Shown here one piece after another: positions 8,572-20,020 of a stretch of DNA of 64,000 nucleotides; position 1 is the first letter of the stretch; each line of letters begins with the position of its first letter. The notes under the pieces are model-generated. The model had not been told where the DNA came from. It did no database searches and saw nothing but the letters and a program-made list of their open reading frames with translations. A program made the position numbers and the translations under genes. Source of the DNA: Pseudolactococcus raffinolactis NBRC 100932 (GTDB lineage: Bacteria; Bacillota; Bacilli; Lactobacillales; Streptococcaceae); NCBI RefSeq assembly GCF_001591765.1, contig NZ_BCVN01000002.1, forward strand, positions 62,001 to 126,000, read 5' to 3'.

Positions 8572-8641
8572 TATCAAAAGACTTGTGTTAAACTGTACTC
8601 GTATCCTAAAAAAACACATTACAGATGCCTGAGGAGGGTAG

Positions 8642-10264
<1,623 letters not shown>

Positions 10265-10288
10265 GTTTGACAGTTTAACATAAAAATT

Positions 10289-10312
10289 GACCGATGACCA
10301 TCGGTCTTTTTT
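10289..10312 (+). terminator. Terminator after dexB
   Basis: GACCGAT / ATCGGTC with a GACC loop (10289-10306) is followed by TTTTTT. Confidence 0.85.
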
Positions 10313-10376
10313 GTCAGAAAAAAATGGTCAGACTGTGGTGAAGCAATATATAAGTTTTAAATGATAAGAGTTTTCC

Positions 10377-10418
10377 TTGACAATGCAATCGGTTGCATTG
10401 TATAATGGTTGCAAACGA
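10377..10418 (+). promoter_or_regulatory. Promoter with operators for the second alpha-glucosidase
   Basis: TTGACA (10377-10382) and TATAAT (10401-10406) are 18 bases apart. The spacer holds the palindrome TGCAATCGGTTGCA (10384-10397). A second partial site, GGTTGCAAACGA, begins at 10407 right after the -10. The arrangement implies tight repression by the local LacI-family regulator. Confidence 0.8.
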
Positions 10419-10441
10419 TGACATAAAAAATGGAGTGACAC

Positions 10442-12064
10442 ATGAAAAGTAAATGGTTTAAACAAGCAGTAGGCTATCAGATTTATCCCAAATCATTTCG
10501 CGATACGAATGGCGACGGCATTGGGGATATCAATGGCATTATCGAAAAGTTGCCTTATCTAAAAAACTTAGGCGTTGATTTTATTTGGATTAATCCAATC
10601 TACAAAAGCCCACAGTTTGATGGGGGCTATGATATTTCTGATTACTATGCCTTGGATGAAGAACGTTTCGGGACGATGGCTGATTTGCAAAACTTGATCA
10701 TGCAAGCGCATTCAATGGGTATGAAGGTCATCATGGATTTAGTCGTCAATCATACGTCGGATCAACATCCTTGGTTTATCGAGAGTCGCAAGTCCAAGGA
10801 CAATCCTTATCGTGACTATTACCATTGGCAGCCAGCGACACCGGATCACTTGCCCAATAACTGGATTTCATTTTTTGGTGGTAGCACTTGGACCATTGAT
10901 GAAACGACGGGCGAAGCCTATTTTCACGTTTTTGCTAAAGAACAGCCCGATTTGAATTGGCATAATCCTAAGGTGCGCGAGGAGATTTATGCCATGGTCC
11001 GTTGGTGGCTGGAGCAAGGCATTGATGGCTTTAGATTAGATGCGATTAGTCATATTGAAAAAGCGCCTTGGGATTTTGAAATTAAATCCTTTAAAGATAA
11101 TGACCCTTGGGAACCTTTCATGAATGTCGCTGGTATCGAAGCTTACATGGCAGAATTTAAGAAGATTTTTGATGAATTTGATGCATTGACAGTCGGAGAA
11201 GCTAGTGGTGTCTCTAGCAAGGAAGCGCCAAATTGGACGGATGATCAGGGTTATATTGATATGATCTTTGAACTGGAGCACACTGTTAAAGATGATGAAG
11301 GTCAAGGTGATCTCATCAGTTTTAAAGACACGATTATGCGGTGGCAGGAAGACTTACTGGATCGTGGATGGAATGCGCCTTATTTGGAGAATCATGATCA
11401 ACCGCGCGTAATTGATGTTCTAGGAGACGGTACGAAAGCATCGGCTAAAGCACTAGCGGTTGCTTATATGTTACTTCGAGGCACGCCTTTTATCTATCAA
11501 GGCCAAGAAATCGGCATGACAAACTTTAACTATACAAATATCTCACAAGTCGATGCTACTGATACGATCTACTTATACAATGAAAAACTAGCAGAAGGCT
11601 TATCAGAAGAGGCAGCGCTTAAGGCAGCAACAGTGAATTCTCGTGACCACTCTCGGACACCAATGCAATGGGAAGCAACTGAAAACGCTGGTTTTACCGA
11701 TGGTAAACCTTGGTTAGTCATCAATCCTAATTATCTGGAGAGAAATGTCGCAGCAGCACAAGCTGATCCAGACTCAATCTTAAATCTCTACAAATATCTG
11801 ATTCAACTTCGTCATGAGCACCAAGATATCTCCGATGGTGGCATTAAATTTTTATGCCCAGACCATCCGACTGTTTTAGCCTACGAGCGAGGTGATTTCT
11901 TAATCGTGACAAATTTGTCTGAAACACCTACAAGTATTAGCTTTGATGCACCTTTGCATGACTATCAAGATGTGATCACACAAGCACCTGTACCGGATCA
12001 ATTAGCTTTATCTTTAGCTGGCTGGGATTATCGTATTTACAGGAAAAATAAAAGAATAGCTTGA
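10442..12064 (+). CDS. GH13_31 alpha-glucosidase, probably alpha-1,4-specific
   Basis: This 540-residue paralogue of the preceding glucosidase has catalytic residues D200 (GFRLDAISHIEK), E253 (TVGEASG) and D319 (LENHDQPRV). The residue after the nucleophile is Ala, as in alpha-1,4-active maltases of this subfamily, whereas the neighbour at 8648 has Val. It probably hydrolyses maltose, maltotriose or short maltodextrins to glucose. The ATG follows TGGAGTGA. The -35 of the mapA promoter overlaps its stop codon, so readthrough into mapA is likely in addition to the separate promoter. Precise substrate is inferred, not shown. Confidence 0.78.
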   Translation: MKSKWFKQAVGYQIYPKSFRDTNGDGIGDINGIIEKLPYLKNLGVDFIWINPIYKSPQFDGGYDISDYYALDEERFGTMADLQNLIMQAHSMGMKVIMDLVVNHTSDQHPWFIESRKSKDNPYRDYYHWQPATPDHLPNNWISFFGGSTWTIDETTGEAYFHVFAKEQPDLNWHNPKVREEIYAMVRWWLEQGIDGFRLDAISHIEKAPWDFEIKSFKDNDPWEPFMNVAGIEAYMAEFKKIFDEFDALTVGEASGVSSKEAPNWTDDQGYIDMIFELEHTVKDDEGQGDLISFKDTIMRWQEDLLDRGWNAPYLENHDQPRVIDVLGDGTKASAKALAVAYMLLRGTPFIYQGQEIGMTNFNYTNISQVDATDTIYLYNEKLAEGLSEEAALKAATVNSRDHSRTPMQWEATENAGFTDGKPWLVINPNYLERNVAAAQADPDSILNLYKYLIQLRHEHQDISDGGIKFLCPDHPTVLAYERGDFLIVTNLSETPTSISFDAPLHDYQDVITQAPVPDQLALSLAGWDYRIYRKNKRIA

Positions 12065-12110
12065 CGTGCAAACGGTTGCGTGGTAAACTATAAGAGTGAA
12101 ACCGGTTGCA
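12061..12110 (+). promoter_or_regulatory. mapA promoter with two operators
   Basis: TTGACG (12061-12066) and TAAACT (12084-12089, preceded by TGG as an extended -10) are 17 bases apart. Operator TGCAAACGGTTGCG (12067-12080) fills the spacer. A second operator TGAAACCGGTTGCA lies at 12097-12110, on the transcription start. This double-operator layout is the strongest in the locus. Confidence 0.8.
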
Positions 12111-12219
12111 TTAAAAAGCTCCTAATCTGGCATAACAATGCCGAAAGAATTGAAAACACCAAATGCAATTAATGCACTGAAATTAAAGTACCTAAAATGA
12201 ATGAGTGAGGAAATCAACA

Positions 12220-14487
12220 ATGAATCAAATCAAACGTATTATGGCGATTGACCCATGGCAAATTAAATCAGACACACTAGAAATCGAAGATAGACGCTTA
12301 CAAGAATCTTTAACAGCCATTGGCAATGGCTATATGGGCATGCGTGGTAATTTTGCTGAAACATACTCTGGTGATATGCACCAAGGTTTTTATTTAGCAG
12401 GTGTTTGGTATCCTGACAAAACACGTGTTGGTTGGTGGAAAAATGGCTACCCAGAATATTTTGGCAAGGCAATCAATGCCCTCAATATTGCAAAAATCAA
12501 ACTCGTCATTGATGGCGCAGAAGTAGATTTGGCAACTGAGTCGATTAGCGATTTTAATATCTCGCTTGATATGGCAAAAGGCACGCTCAGCTATACTTAC
12601 GTTGTGCGTGGTGTCAAAGTTTCTGCTGAACGCTTTTTCTCAGCTGATATTTTAGAACTTGCCGTTTTTGCCTTTATGTTTGAAACAGTTGATGGCCAAG
12701 ACCACAAGATTCAAATTGATGCGATCATCGATGCGGACGTTAAAAATGAAGATGCAAACTACGATGAACAGTTCTGGAACATCCTAGATAAAGGTCAGAC
12801 GAATAACGGGTCATACATCGCAACGCAAACAATCGAAAATCCATTTGGCGTGGACCAGTTTACCGTAGTTGCCAGTCAAACCTTTGCAGGAAACTTTGAG
12901 GCAGTTGGGCAAACTTCAGCTGAAAAAACGATCTTCAATAGCTTTGAACAAACAGTCACAGTTGGTGACGTTTTAACATTTGAAAAACGTGTTGTTGTGA
13001 CGACAAGTCGTGACTATGCTGATTTAGCAGAAGTTAAAGCTGGTAACCAAGCTATCGTTGAAAAATCTGTTCAAACGCAAGATTATAACAGTCTTTATCA
13101 AGCACAAGTAGCTGCTTGGGGTAAACGTTGGGACATTGCTGATGTTGTGATTGAGGGGTCTGATGAAGCCCAACAAGGTATTCGTTTCAACCTTTTCCAA
13201 CTCTTCTCAACTTACTACGGTGAAGATGAACGTCTCAATATTGGTCCAAAAGGCTTTACTGGTGAAAAATATGGTGGCGCAACCTACTGGGATACAGAAG
13301 CTTACGCTGTCCCACTTTATCTCTCTTTAGCAGATGAAAAAGTGACGAAAAATCTCTTGAAATATCGTCGCCAACAATTGCCACAAGCCCAACACAATGC
13401 CCGTCAACAAGGCCTTAAAGGTGCCTTGTATCCAATGGTAACCTTTACAGGCGTTGAGTGCCATAACGAGTGGGAAATTACCTTTGAAGAAATCCACCGT
13501 AACGGCGCGATTCCATATGCTATTTACAACTATACGAACTATACAGGTGACGAAACATACTTGGCGCATGAAGGTCTCGATGTCCTCGTCGAAGTGGCTC
13601 GTTTCTGGGCAGACCGTGTCCATTATTCAGCGCGTAATGACAAATACATGATCCATGGTGTCACTGGACCTAACGAGTATGAAAACAACATCAACAACAA
13701 CTGGTATACAAATACACTGGCTGCTTGGGTCTTAAGCTATACATCAGAAAGTTTGGCTAAACACAGCCGTGCTGATCTCAATGTTACAGCGGAAGAATTG
13801 GCAAAATGGTCAGAAATCGTTGATAAAATGTACTATCCATATGATGAAAAAGAAGGCGTCTTTGTACAACATGATGGCTTTATGGATAAAGATCTTCGCC
13901 CTGTTTCAGCCTTAGACGCGACAGATTTACCACTCAACCAAAACTGGTCTTGGGATAAAATTCTGCGCTCACCATTTATCAAACAAGCCGATGTGCTACA
14001 AGGCATTTACTTCTTTGGTAACCAATTCTCATTAGAAGAAAAACGCCGCAACTTTGATTTCTATGAACCAATGACGGTGCATGAAAGTTCACTTTCACCA
14101 TCCATTCACGCCATTCTTGCTGCTGAACTTGGCAAAGAAGCCAAAGCAGTAGAAATGTATGGTCGGACAGCACGTCTTGACTTGGATAATTATAACAACG
14201 ACACAGAAGATGGTCTGCACATCACGTCAATGACAGGTTCATGGTTAGCCATCGTTCAAGGCTTTGCCCAAATGAAAACATGGGACGGTAAACTCAGCTT
14301 TGCACCATTCTTACCAAGCGATTGGACGGGTTATACCTTCCACATCAACTATCGTGGTCGCCTTTTGAAAATTGAAGTGACTGAAAATGTCACGGTCAGC
14401 TTGCTATCTGGAGAAGCTTTGAACCTGGAAGTCTATAGTCAATCAGTTGAATTGACGTCTAGTTATACTGTGAAAGTAGGTGGTTAA
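12220..14487 (+). CDS. mapA: Maltose phosphorylase (GH65)
   Basis: This 755-residue cytoplasmic enzyme splits maltose with phosphate into glucose and beta-D-glucose-1-phosphate. GH65 features are visible: the N-terminal [10 protein letters not shown] region, [11 protein letters not shown] at about 415-425, and the GPNEYENN motif, whose Glu486 corresponds to the catalytic acid of known maltose phosphorylases. The ATG at 12220 was preferred over an in-frame GTG at 12205 because GAGGAAA lies at normal distance and the length then matches the family. The next gene, beta-phosphoglucomutase, starts one base after its stop and consumes the product. Confidence 0.93.
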   Translation: MNQIKRIMAIDPWQIKSDTLEIEDRRLQESLTAIGNGYMGMRGNFAETYSGDMHQGFYLAGVWYPDKTRVGWWKNGYPEYFGKAINALNIAKIKLVIDGAEVDLATESISDFNISLDMAKGTLSYTYVVRGVKVSAERFFSADILELAVFAFMFETVDGQDHKIQIDAIIDADVKNEDANYDEQFWNILDKGQTNNGSYIATQTIENPFGVDQFTVVASQTFAGNFEAVGQTSAEKTIFNSFEQTVTVGDVLTFEKRVVVTTSRDYADLAEVKAGNQAIVEKSVQTQDYNSLYQAQVAAWGKRWDIADVVIEGSDEAQQGIRFNLFQLFSTYYGEDERLNIGPKGFTGEKYGGATYWDTEAYAVPLYLSLADEKVTKNLLKYRRQQLPQAQHNARQQGLKGALYPMVTFTGVECHNEWEITFEEIHRNGAIPYAIYNYTNYTGDETYLAHEGLDVLVEVARFWADRVHYSARNDKYMIHGVTGPNEYENNINNNWYTNTLAAWVLSYTSESLAKHSRADLNVTAEELAKWSEIVDKMYYPYDEKEGVFVQHDGFMDKDLRPVSALDATDLPLNQNWSWDKILRSPFIKQADVLQGIYFFGNQFSLEEKRRNFDFYEPMTVHESSLSPSIHAILAAELGKEAKAVEMYGRTARLDLDNYNNDTEDGLHITSMTGSWLAIVQGFAQMKTWDGKLSFAPFLPSDWTGYTFHINYRGRLLKIEVTENVTVSLLSGEALNLEVYSQSVELTSSYTVKVGG

Positions 14488-14488
14488 G

Positions 14489-15151
14489 ATGTTTCAAGCA
14501 GTATTATTTGATCTCGACGGTGTCATTACTGACACTGCAGAATATCATTTTTTAGCCTGGGAAAAATTGGCCCAGGAAATTGGGATTAAGATTGACCGTG
14601 AGTTCAACGAAAATTTAAAAGGTGTCTCACGTGAAGAATCCTTGCGTCGTATTTTAGAACATGGTGGCAAGGAAAATGACTATACAGCAGAAGAATTTGC
14701 TGCTATGGCCAAACTTAAAAATGATAACTATGTTGAGATGATTCAAGCGGTGTCACCAAAAGATATCTATCCTGGTATTTTACAACTACTTCAGGATTTA
14801 CGGGGACAAGGCATTAAAATTGCTCTGGCATCCGCTTCAAAAAATGGCCCTTTCTTACTCGACCAGATGCAATTGACAGATTATTTTGATGCCATTGCCG
14901 ATCCAGCTAAAGTGGCCGCAAGTAAACCAGCACCAGATATTTTCATCGCTGCTGCTGAAGGTGTTGGCGTAGATGTGAGTCAAGCCATCGGGATTGAAGA
15001 TGCTTATTCTGGCATTGCAGCGATTAAAGCTGCAAAGGTGTTACCAATTGGCGTTGGTAAAGCAGAAGTATTGGGGACAGATATTGCCCTTGTTTCGGAT
15101 ACAAGCCAACTGACGCTTGATTTTTTAACAAAAGTATGGGAAAATAAATAG
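14489..15151 (+). CDS. pgmB: Beta-phosphoglucomutase
   Basis: This 220-residue HAD-superfamily enzyme isomerises beta-glucose-1-P, made by maltose phosphorylase, to glucose-6-P. The N-terminus carries the nucleophile D8 and acid/base D10 in [19 protein letters not shown], as in the well-studied lactococcal enzyme. The ASASKNG and KPAPDIF motifs supply the conserved Ser and Lys, and [10 protein letters not shown] the metal-binding acids. The start is the ATG at 14489, preceded by AGGTGG that overlaps the end of mapA. An in-frame GTG lies nine bases upstream, but length and motif spacing favour the ATG. Confidence 0.95.
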   Translation: MFQAVLFDLDGVITDTAEYHFLAWEKLAQEIGIKIDREFNENLKGVSREESLRRILEHGGKENDYTAEEFAAMAKLKNDNYVEMIQAVSPKDIYPGILQLLQDLRGQGIKIALASASKNGPFLLDQMQLTDYFDAIADPAKVAASKPAPDIFIAAAEGVGVDVSQAIGIEDAYSGIAAIKAAKVLPIGVGKAEVLGTDIALVSDTSQLTLDFLTKVWENK

Positions 15152-15158
15152 TCAGTAG

Positions 15159-15190
15159 ACGGAAACGCTTTCAAGCTGTTTTCCGTTTTT
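15159..15190 (+). terminator. Terminator after pgmB, with a cre-like core in the stem-loop
   Basis: ACGGAAA pairs with TTTCCGT (15159-15186) and is followed by TTTTT. The sequence GGAAACGCTTTCAA inside it also matches a cre core, so the element may have a second use for the downstream regulator gene. Confidence 0.65.
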
Positions 15191-15234
15191 CTCTTATGAT
15201 GTAAATGGATAAATAAAAAACTAATTCTATTCTG

Positions 15235-15264
15235 GCTGCTAGACGGAGGGAGCGTCTTAACAGC
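15235..15264 (+). repeat. Nested inverted repeat in the malR leader
   Basis: GCTG..AGACG and CGTCT..CAGC form a nested hairpin whose loop contains GGAGGGA. It lies 50 bases before the regulator start. Its role is unknown. No clear sigma-70 promoter was seen between 15190 and 15300. Confidence 0.45.
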
Positions 15265-15314
15265 AAGTAATAGATTTAAAGTAACAACTAAAATAGCGAT
15301 CAGAAAGGGAATCT

Positions 15315-16289
15315 ATGGCAGTTACGATTAAAGATGTGGCGAAGCGCGCGGGGGTAAATGCGTCAACAGTGAGTCGGGCGATTCATAATCACTCGGCGAT
15401 TTCTGATAAGACCAAAGAAAAAGTAAAGAAAGCTATGGCTGACCTTGGCTATTCAAGGAATTCTGCAGCACAGATGCTGGCAAGTGGCAAGGCGGGTGCT
15501 ATTGGTGTTATTTTTCCACCGATTGCAAACAAGTCTGAGCAACCCTTTTTCATGAAGATTTTGACAGCTATTAACGAAGAAGCCCGTCAAAACAAAATCA
15601 CAGTTTCAATCGCTTCCGGCCATACAAACGAAGAACTTTTAAGTCAAGTCAGAGTCATGTACCAGGAAAAACGTGTGGATGGTTTTATCGTCTTATATGC
15701 TGGAGAAGCAGATGATGTGCGAAATTACCTATTAGCAGATAAAATTTCTTTTGTGATCGTCGGCACCCCTATTGAGCGGGCTAATGAGATCACTGCTGTT
15801 GATAATGATAACAAGCTCATGGGCGCAGAAGCTGCACAATACTTAGCGAATCTTGGGCACAAAAAAATGGCATTTGTGACAAATACAAATAAAGGTGAAG
15901 TCTTTCATGAGCGTTATCGTGGCTTTAGTGAGAAGATTCAATCCCTTGGTCTCAGTGGTCATTTACTTAATACGACTGAGAAACTCACAATAGGTGAGAC
16001 TACAGCTCTCGTAGTTTTGGATGATATTCTTGCCATTAAAGTCATCCAGGGACTGACAGAACGTGGGGTTAATGTTCCCAACGATATTTCTGTGATTTCC
16101 TTTAATAACTCAGTCTTTGCGAGTCTGATTCACCCGTATCTCACGACATTCGATATCAACATCACGCAATTGGGACATCGCTCAGTGCAAAAGCTCTTGC
16201 ATTTGCTCGCTGATCCAACTGATTTTAAAGAAAAAGTGACTGTACCCTTTGAACTTAAAGTCCGTGAATCAACAAAAGCTGTCAACTGA
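15315..16289 (+). CDS. malR: LacI-family transcriptional regulator of the maltose locus (MalR-like)
   Basis: This 324-residue protein has a LacI helix-turn-helix at 1-50 (TIKDVAKRAGVNASTVSRAIHNH with the hinge helix at about 50-60) and a periplasmic-binding-like sensor domain. Its position at the end of the enzyme operon, together with LacI-type operators (TGCAAACGGTTGCA) at four promoters here, supports control of maltose genes. In lactococci the equivalent MalR has been reported to act mainly as an activator, so the sign of regulation is left open. The ATG is preceded by AAAGGGAA. Confidence 0.82.
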   Translation: MAVTIKDVAKRAGVNASTVSRAIHNHSAISDKTKEKVKKAMADLGYSRNSAAQMLASGKAGAIGVIFPPIANKSEQPFFMKILTAINEEARQNKITVSIASGHTNEELLSQVRVMYQEKRVDGFIVLYAGEADDVRNYLLADKISFVIVGTPIERANEITAVDNDNKLMGAEAAQYLANLGHKKMAFVTNTNKGEVFHERYRGFSEKIQSLGLSGHLLNTTEKLTIGETTALVVLDDILAIKVIQGLTERGVNVPNDISVISFNNSVFASLIHPYLTTFDINITQLGHRSVQKLLHLLADPTDFKEKVTVPFELKVRESTKAVN

Positions 16290-16299
16290 TGGCTTTTTT
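16277..16299 (+). terminator. Terminator overlapping the malR stop
   Basis: AGCTGTC / GATGGCT, including G-T pairs, with an AACT loop is followed by TTTTTT. Confidence 0.65.
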
Positions 16300-16307
16300 A
16301 TGTTTAT

Positions 16308-16339
16308 CTTAAGTTTTTTAAGCTAAAATAGTGTAGAAT
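16308..16339 (+). promoter_or_regulatory. Putative ciaR promoter region with TTAAG repeats
   Basis: CTTAAG (16308-16313) and TTTAAG (16317-16322) precede a -10 TAGAAT at 16334-16339. They recall the pneumococcal CiaR half-sites TTTAAG, but the spacing is nine rather than eleven bases. Autoregulation is therefore only a possibility. Confidence 0.4.
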
Positions 16340-16407
16340 GAAAAGAAAGCAAGTCAATAGAAAAGATTGGCCAATATAGCCTTATTAAAGAGGAAGGAAG
16401 TAAAAAG

Positions 16408-17079
16408 ATGATCAAAATACTATTAGTAGAAGATGACCTATCTCTATCTAATTCAGTTTATGATTTTTTGGAAAATTTCGCAGATGTCGTACAGGTTTTT
16501 GATGGCGATGAAGGTTTGTATGAAGCGGAAATGAATATTTATGATATTATTTTGCTAGATCTCATGTTGCCTGAGAAAAATGGTTTTGAAGTCTTAGCCG
16601 AATTACGGGCCAAAGATGTCAAAACACCCGTCTTAATCATGACAGCTAAGGAAAGCTTAGATGATAAAATGCATGGCTTTGAAATCGGTGCAGATGACTA
16701 TTTAACTAAACCTTTCTATCTGGATGAGTTAAAAGCACGAATTCAAGCCTTACTCAAACGCTCAGGAAAACTAGAAGATACCTCAACCATTAAATATGGC
16801 GAGACGCTAGTTGTCAATACCGCCAATAATCAAGTAACCATATCAGGTAAACCTGTTGAAATACTTGGCAAAGAGTTTGACCTGCTCCTTTATTTTCTGC
16901 AAAATCGCAACGTCATTTTACCCAAAGAGCAAATTTTCGATCGAATTTGGGGATTTGATAGTGACACAACGGTCACCGTTGTTGAAGTTTATATGTCAAA
17001 ATTACGCAAGAAGCTCAAAGGTACAGAATTTGTGGAGAACCTTGCCACGCTACGTAATGTCGGATATATTTTAAGATAG
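16408..17079 (+). CDS. ciaR: Response regulator CiaR
   Basis: This 223-residue OmpR/PhoB-type regulator has a receiver domain at 1-115 with the acidic pocket ED (8-9), phospho-acceptor D51 ([13 protein letters not shown]) and K at about 101 (LTKPFY). A winged-helix DNA-binding domain follows at 125-223. The overall sequence, including [18 protein letters not shown] and WGFDSDTTV, is very close to streptococcal CiaR, which governs envelope stress, competence and beta-lactam tolerance. The histidine kinase gene follows at once. Confidence 0.88.
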   Translation: MIKILLVEDDLSLSNSVYDFLENFADVVQVFDGDEGLYEAEMNIYDIILLDLMLPEKNGFEVLAELRAKDVKTPVLIMTAKESLDDKMHGFEIGADDYLTKPFYLDELKARIQALLKRSGKLEDTSTIKYGETLVVNTANNQVTISGKPVEILGKEFDLLLYFLQNRNVILPKEQIFDRIWGFDSDTTVTVVEVYMSKLRKKLKGTEFVENLATLRNVGYILR

Positions 17080-17115
17080 GGCAGATCATATGAAAAAAGA
17101 TGAAGACCAAAACGC

Positions 17116-18471
17116 ATGAAAAAAATCATCAAAAAAATTGCTAGTCGTGACCTGTTTCGCTTTGATGTGAAGCATTTTTTGCATTTTTTCGTCGTGTTTA
17201 CTGTCATTTTCGTGGCCTTATCTGTCATCATCCTACAAACGATGACCTCTGGTATCTATAAGTCAACAGACGAATCAATCGAAAAATTGGTCAAAAATCC
17301 ACTCCTGTTGACGAATCTAGCCTTGCATGGCAACAATAGCACAACCATTTTTTCTGATGGTTCAGTCGTTAACCAAGGTAATGCTTCAGATTCATCTTCA
17401 GTTAACTCACAAATTTCTATTTTTTCACCCAACCAAACGGTTATTCTCTATGATAAAAAAGGTCAGATTTTAAATGCGGATACGAACCTAGGGACAGCTA
17501 CTATCGCAGATAGCCTAAAATTCAATAAATCAGATGTTGGCAAGATTAGTACGATCACGATTAAAACAGCATCAGGAGAGTCTCTCTTATATCGTACAAA
17601 AACCTTCAAAGTTTCCTTTGACAAAAATATTACAACGAATATCGCCTATATTCAGCTTTTTGTTAACGTTGATCAATTATCAGATAGCCTGTCTCGGAGC
17701 CAATTCATCATCTTAACGACTATGGTCAGCTTCTGGTTAATTTCTCTGGTAGCCTCTATATATCTCTCAAGATGGTCACAAAAACCAGTCCTAGCTGCCT
17801 ATGAGAAAGAAAAGAACTTCGTTGAAAATGCCAGTCATGAGTTGAGAACACCTTTGGCTATTTTACAAAATCGATTAGAGCTTTTGTTTCAAAAACCGAC
17901 GGCTACAATCATTGATCAAAGCGAAAACATTTCGCAAAGTCTGGCAGAAGTCCGAAATATGAGGATGCTGACCAGTAATCTGCTCAATTTAGCTAAACGT
18001 GATGGGGGTCTAAAAGTCGAGTTGACTTCAGTCGACCAGACTTATTTTGAAAAAATATTTGAAAATTATAAACTACTCGCTGAGAACTCTGGTCGAGAGT
18101 TTACGAGTTCGGTCAACTTTAAGGATCGTGTCAAACTAGATGAAAGCCTGATCAAACAAGTCCTTACGATTTTATTTGATAATGCCGTTAAATATTCAGA
18201 TACTGGCAGCTGCATTGACATCAAAGTCGAAAAAACAGGTCAAAGCTTAGTAATTACGACCTCAGACAATGGCTATGGTATTTCTAACGATGATAAAAAG
18301 AAAATTTTCGACCGTTTTTATCGTGTGGATAAGGCGAGGACTCGCCAAAAAGGTGGTTTTGGTCTTGGCCTTTCCCTAGCCAAACAGATTATTGATGCCT
18401 GTGGTGGTAGGATTGACGTTCAAGACAATCACCCGCAAGGTACCAAGTTCATCATCAAACTACGCGCTTAA
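17116..18471 (+). CDS. ciaH: Sensor histidine kinase CiaH
   Basis: This 451-residue membrane kinase has transmembrane segments at about 21-43 and 197-217 enclosing an extracellular sensor region rich in Ser/Asn. A HisKA domain carries the phospho-acceptor H241 (ENASHELRTPLAIL). The ATPase domain has the N box (LFDNAVKYS) and G boxes (DNGYGIS, GFGLGLSLAK). It is encoded 36 bases after ciaR. A nine-codon open frame starting at 17090 ends with its TGA overlapping the ciaH ATG (ATGA), which may couple translation because no strong Shine-Dalgarno precedes the ATG. Confidence 0.87.
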   Translation: MKKIIKKIASRDLFRFDVKHFLHFFVVFTVIFVALSVIILQTMTSGIYKSTDESIEKLVKNPLLLTNLALHGNNSTTIFSDGSVVNQGNASDSSSVNSQISIFSPNQTVILYDKKGQILNADTNLGTATIADSLKFNKSDVGKISTITIKTASGESLLYRTKTFKVSFDKNITTNIAYIQLFVNVDQLSDSLSRSQFIILTTMVSFWLISLVASIYLSRWSQKPVLAAYEKEKNFVENASHELRTPLAILQNRLELLFQKPTATIIDQSENISQSLAEVRNMRMLTSNLLNLAKRDGGLKVELTSVDQTYFEKIFENYKLLAENSGREFTSSVNFKDRVKLDESLIKQVLTILFDNAVKYSDTGSCIDIKVEKTGQSLVITTSDNGYGISNDDKKKIFDRFYRVDKARTRQKGGFGLGLSLAKQIIDACGGRIDVQDNHPQGTKFIIKLRA

Positions 18472-18516
18472 GTTACAGCCGTTACAACATTATTAAACGA
18501 AAGAAAATAGAGCACC

Positions 18517-18780
18517 ATGCTAAAAAAAATGATTACTCGTGTGCTCATTGCGCCCGTCCGATTCTACCAAGTGGCCATCTCGCCCATGTTACCAGGTGCT
18601 TGTCGCTATCACCCAACCTGTTCCAATTACATGATTGTTGCCATCCGAAAACACGGCTTTCTGGGTGTGATCATGGGCACAGCACGCATATTACGGTGTA
18701 ACCCTTTTGTAAAGGGTGGTGTTGACTATGTCCCCGATCACTTTTCACTGAAACGAAATCCGGTCAATCCCTATAAATAG
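18517..18780 (+). CDS. yidD: Membrane protein insertion efficiency factor YidD
   Basis: This 87-residue protein has the compact YidD signature: [20 protein letters not shown], the Cys pair in [11 protein letters not shown], and [15 protein letters not shown]. It has an amphipathic N-terminus and assists YidC-mediated insertion of membrane proteins. It lies 45 bases downstream of ciaH in the same orientation and could be read from the ciaRH promoter. A terminator follows. Confidence 0.9.
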   Translation: MLKKMITRVLIAPVRFYQVAISPMLPGACRYHPTCSNYMIVAIRKHGFLGVIMGTARILRCNPFVKGGVDYVPDHFSLKRNPVNPYK

Positions 18781-18806
18781 TAGGGAGAGCGAATGAAATA
18801 TTAGAC

Positions 18807-18830
18807 TTGTAGCCTAGCTGCAATTTTTTT
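18807..18830 (+). terminator. Terminator after yidD
   Basis: TTGTAGC / GCTGCAA with a CTA loop is followed by seven T. Confidence 0.75.
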
Positions 18831-18908
18831 CTAGTTGGTATCAAATGAGGGAGATTTAAAATAAAATAGATTTTTTAATTTAAAAATACTAACGGCAATA
18901 TATTTTTG

Positions 18909-18917
18909 TGCTATACT
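18909..18917 (+). promoter_or_regulatory. Extended -10 promoter of the exporter operon
   Basis: TGC-TATACT (TATACT at 18912-18917) lies 22 bases before the ATG. AAAGGGGG (18923-18930) is the ribosome binding site. Confidence 0.6.
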
Positions 18918-18939
18918 AAAAATAAAGGGGGCGTTTCCT

Positions 18940-20007
18940 ATGTTTTTAGCACTGAATGAAATTCGACACTCAAAATTGAGATATGCATTGGTGATCGGCG
19001 TGACATTTTTAATTGCCTATCTCGTCTTTTTCCTGACAGGCTTATCCTATGGACTAGCACAGGAATATCAGATGGCAATTGATAAGTGGCAGGCGACAGA
19101 TATCCTCTTGTCAGATAAGGCAAACGATAGCTTATCCATGTCTCAACTGGATCCTAAAATTCTTGATCAAGTGAAGGCTAAAGAAAAGGCTGTTCTTGCG
19201 CAATCACCAGGGATTATTATCGACAGTAAGGACGACCAGAAAAAAGAAAATGTGAGTTTCTTTGGGATTGACCCTGGGCAATTTCTCAGACCTAATATTG
19301 TCGAAGGAAAAATGTTTCAAGAAACAGGTGACGTTGTCGCCGATAAGAGTCTAGAGACACGATACGGTTATGCATTAGGGGATAAGGTCAAACTAGCGAC
19401 CAATGGTCAGATTTTGACCATCGTTGGTTTTACTGATCAGGCCAAATTTAGTGTGTCACCTGTCCTCTATACATCATTAGAGACTTTTCATCTGATGCGT
19501 TATGGTGCCAGCATGGCTGGCCAACAATCTACAAGTGTTAATGCCATTGTCACAAAAGGTAAACCGAGTGAAACAGCAGGTTTGAGTCAGTTATCGATTA
19601 AACAATTTATCTATAAACTACCTGGTTATAATGCGCAGGTCATGACTTTCGGATTTATGATTGGCTTTTTGGTGGTGATTACTGCCATTGTCATTGGGAT
19701 TTTCATCTATGTTTTGACTATGCAGAAAATGGCGATTTTTGGTGTTATGAAAGCGCAAGGGATTTCAAGTGGTTATATTGCACGCTCTGTTGTAGCGCAG
19801 ACTTTTATTCTAGCTTTCTCGGGCGTGGTGATTGGTTTGGTCGCAACAGTTCTATCTGCCATGGCATTACCCGATGCTGTGCCATTCCAAACACAACCGG
19901 TATTTCTCGCTACTATCGCGATATTGATTGTAGTGGTCGCAATTTTGGGTGCGTTATTCTCAGTACGCTCAATTGTTAAAATTGATCCTTTAAAAGCCAT
20001 TGGATAG
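18940..20007 (+). CDS. ABC exporter permease, FtsX/MacB fold (HrtB-like)
   Basis: This 355-residue protein starts with a membrane helix (about 13-36), followed by a long extracytoplasmic region (about 37-225) and three C-terminal membrane helices (about 230-340), the layout of the MacB/FtsX family. It forms a two-gene unit with the ATPase at 20021. The N-terminus (MFLALNEIRHSKLRY, then FLTGLSYGLAQEYQ) resembles HrtB, the permease of the lactococcal haem efflux pump. No TetR-type hrtR gene is adjacent, so haem as substrate is only a possibility. A peptide or lipid exporter is the alternative. Confidence 0.75.
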   Translation: MFLALNEIRHSKLRYALVIGVTFLIAYLVFFLTGLSYGLAQEYQMAIDKWQATDILLSDKANDSLSMSQLDPKILDQVKAKEKAVLAQSPGIIIDSKDDQKKENVSFFGIDPGQFLRPNIVEGKMFQETGDVVADKSLETRYGYALGDKVKLATNGQILTIVGFTDQAKFSVSPVLYTSLETFHLMRYGASMAGQQSTSVNAIVTKGKPSETAGLSQLSIKQFIYKLPGYNAQVMTFGFMIGFLVVITAIVIGIFIYVLTMQKMAIFGVMKAQGISSGYIARSVVAQTFILAFSGVVIGLVATVLSAMALPDAVPFQTQPVFLATIAILIVVVAILGALFSVRSIVKIDPLKAIG

Positions 20008-20020
20008 ATTGGAGTAACTG

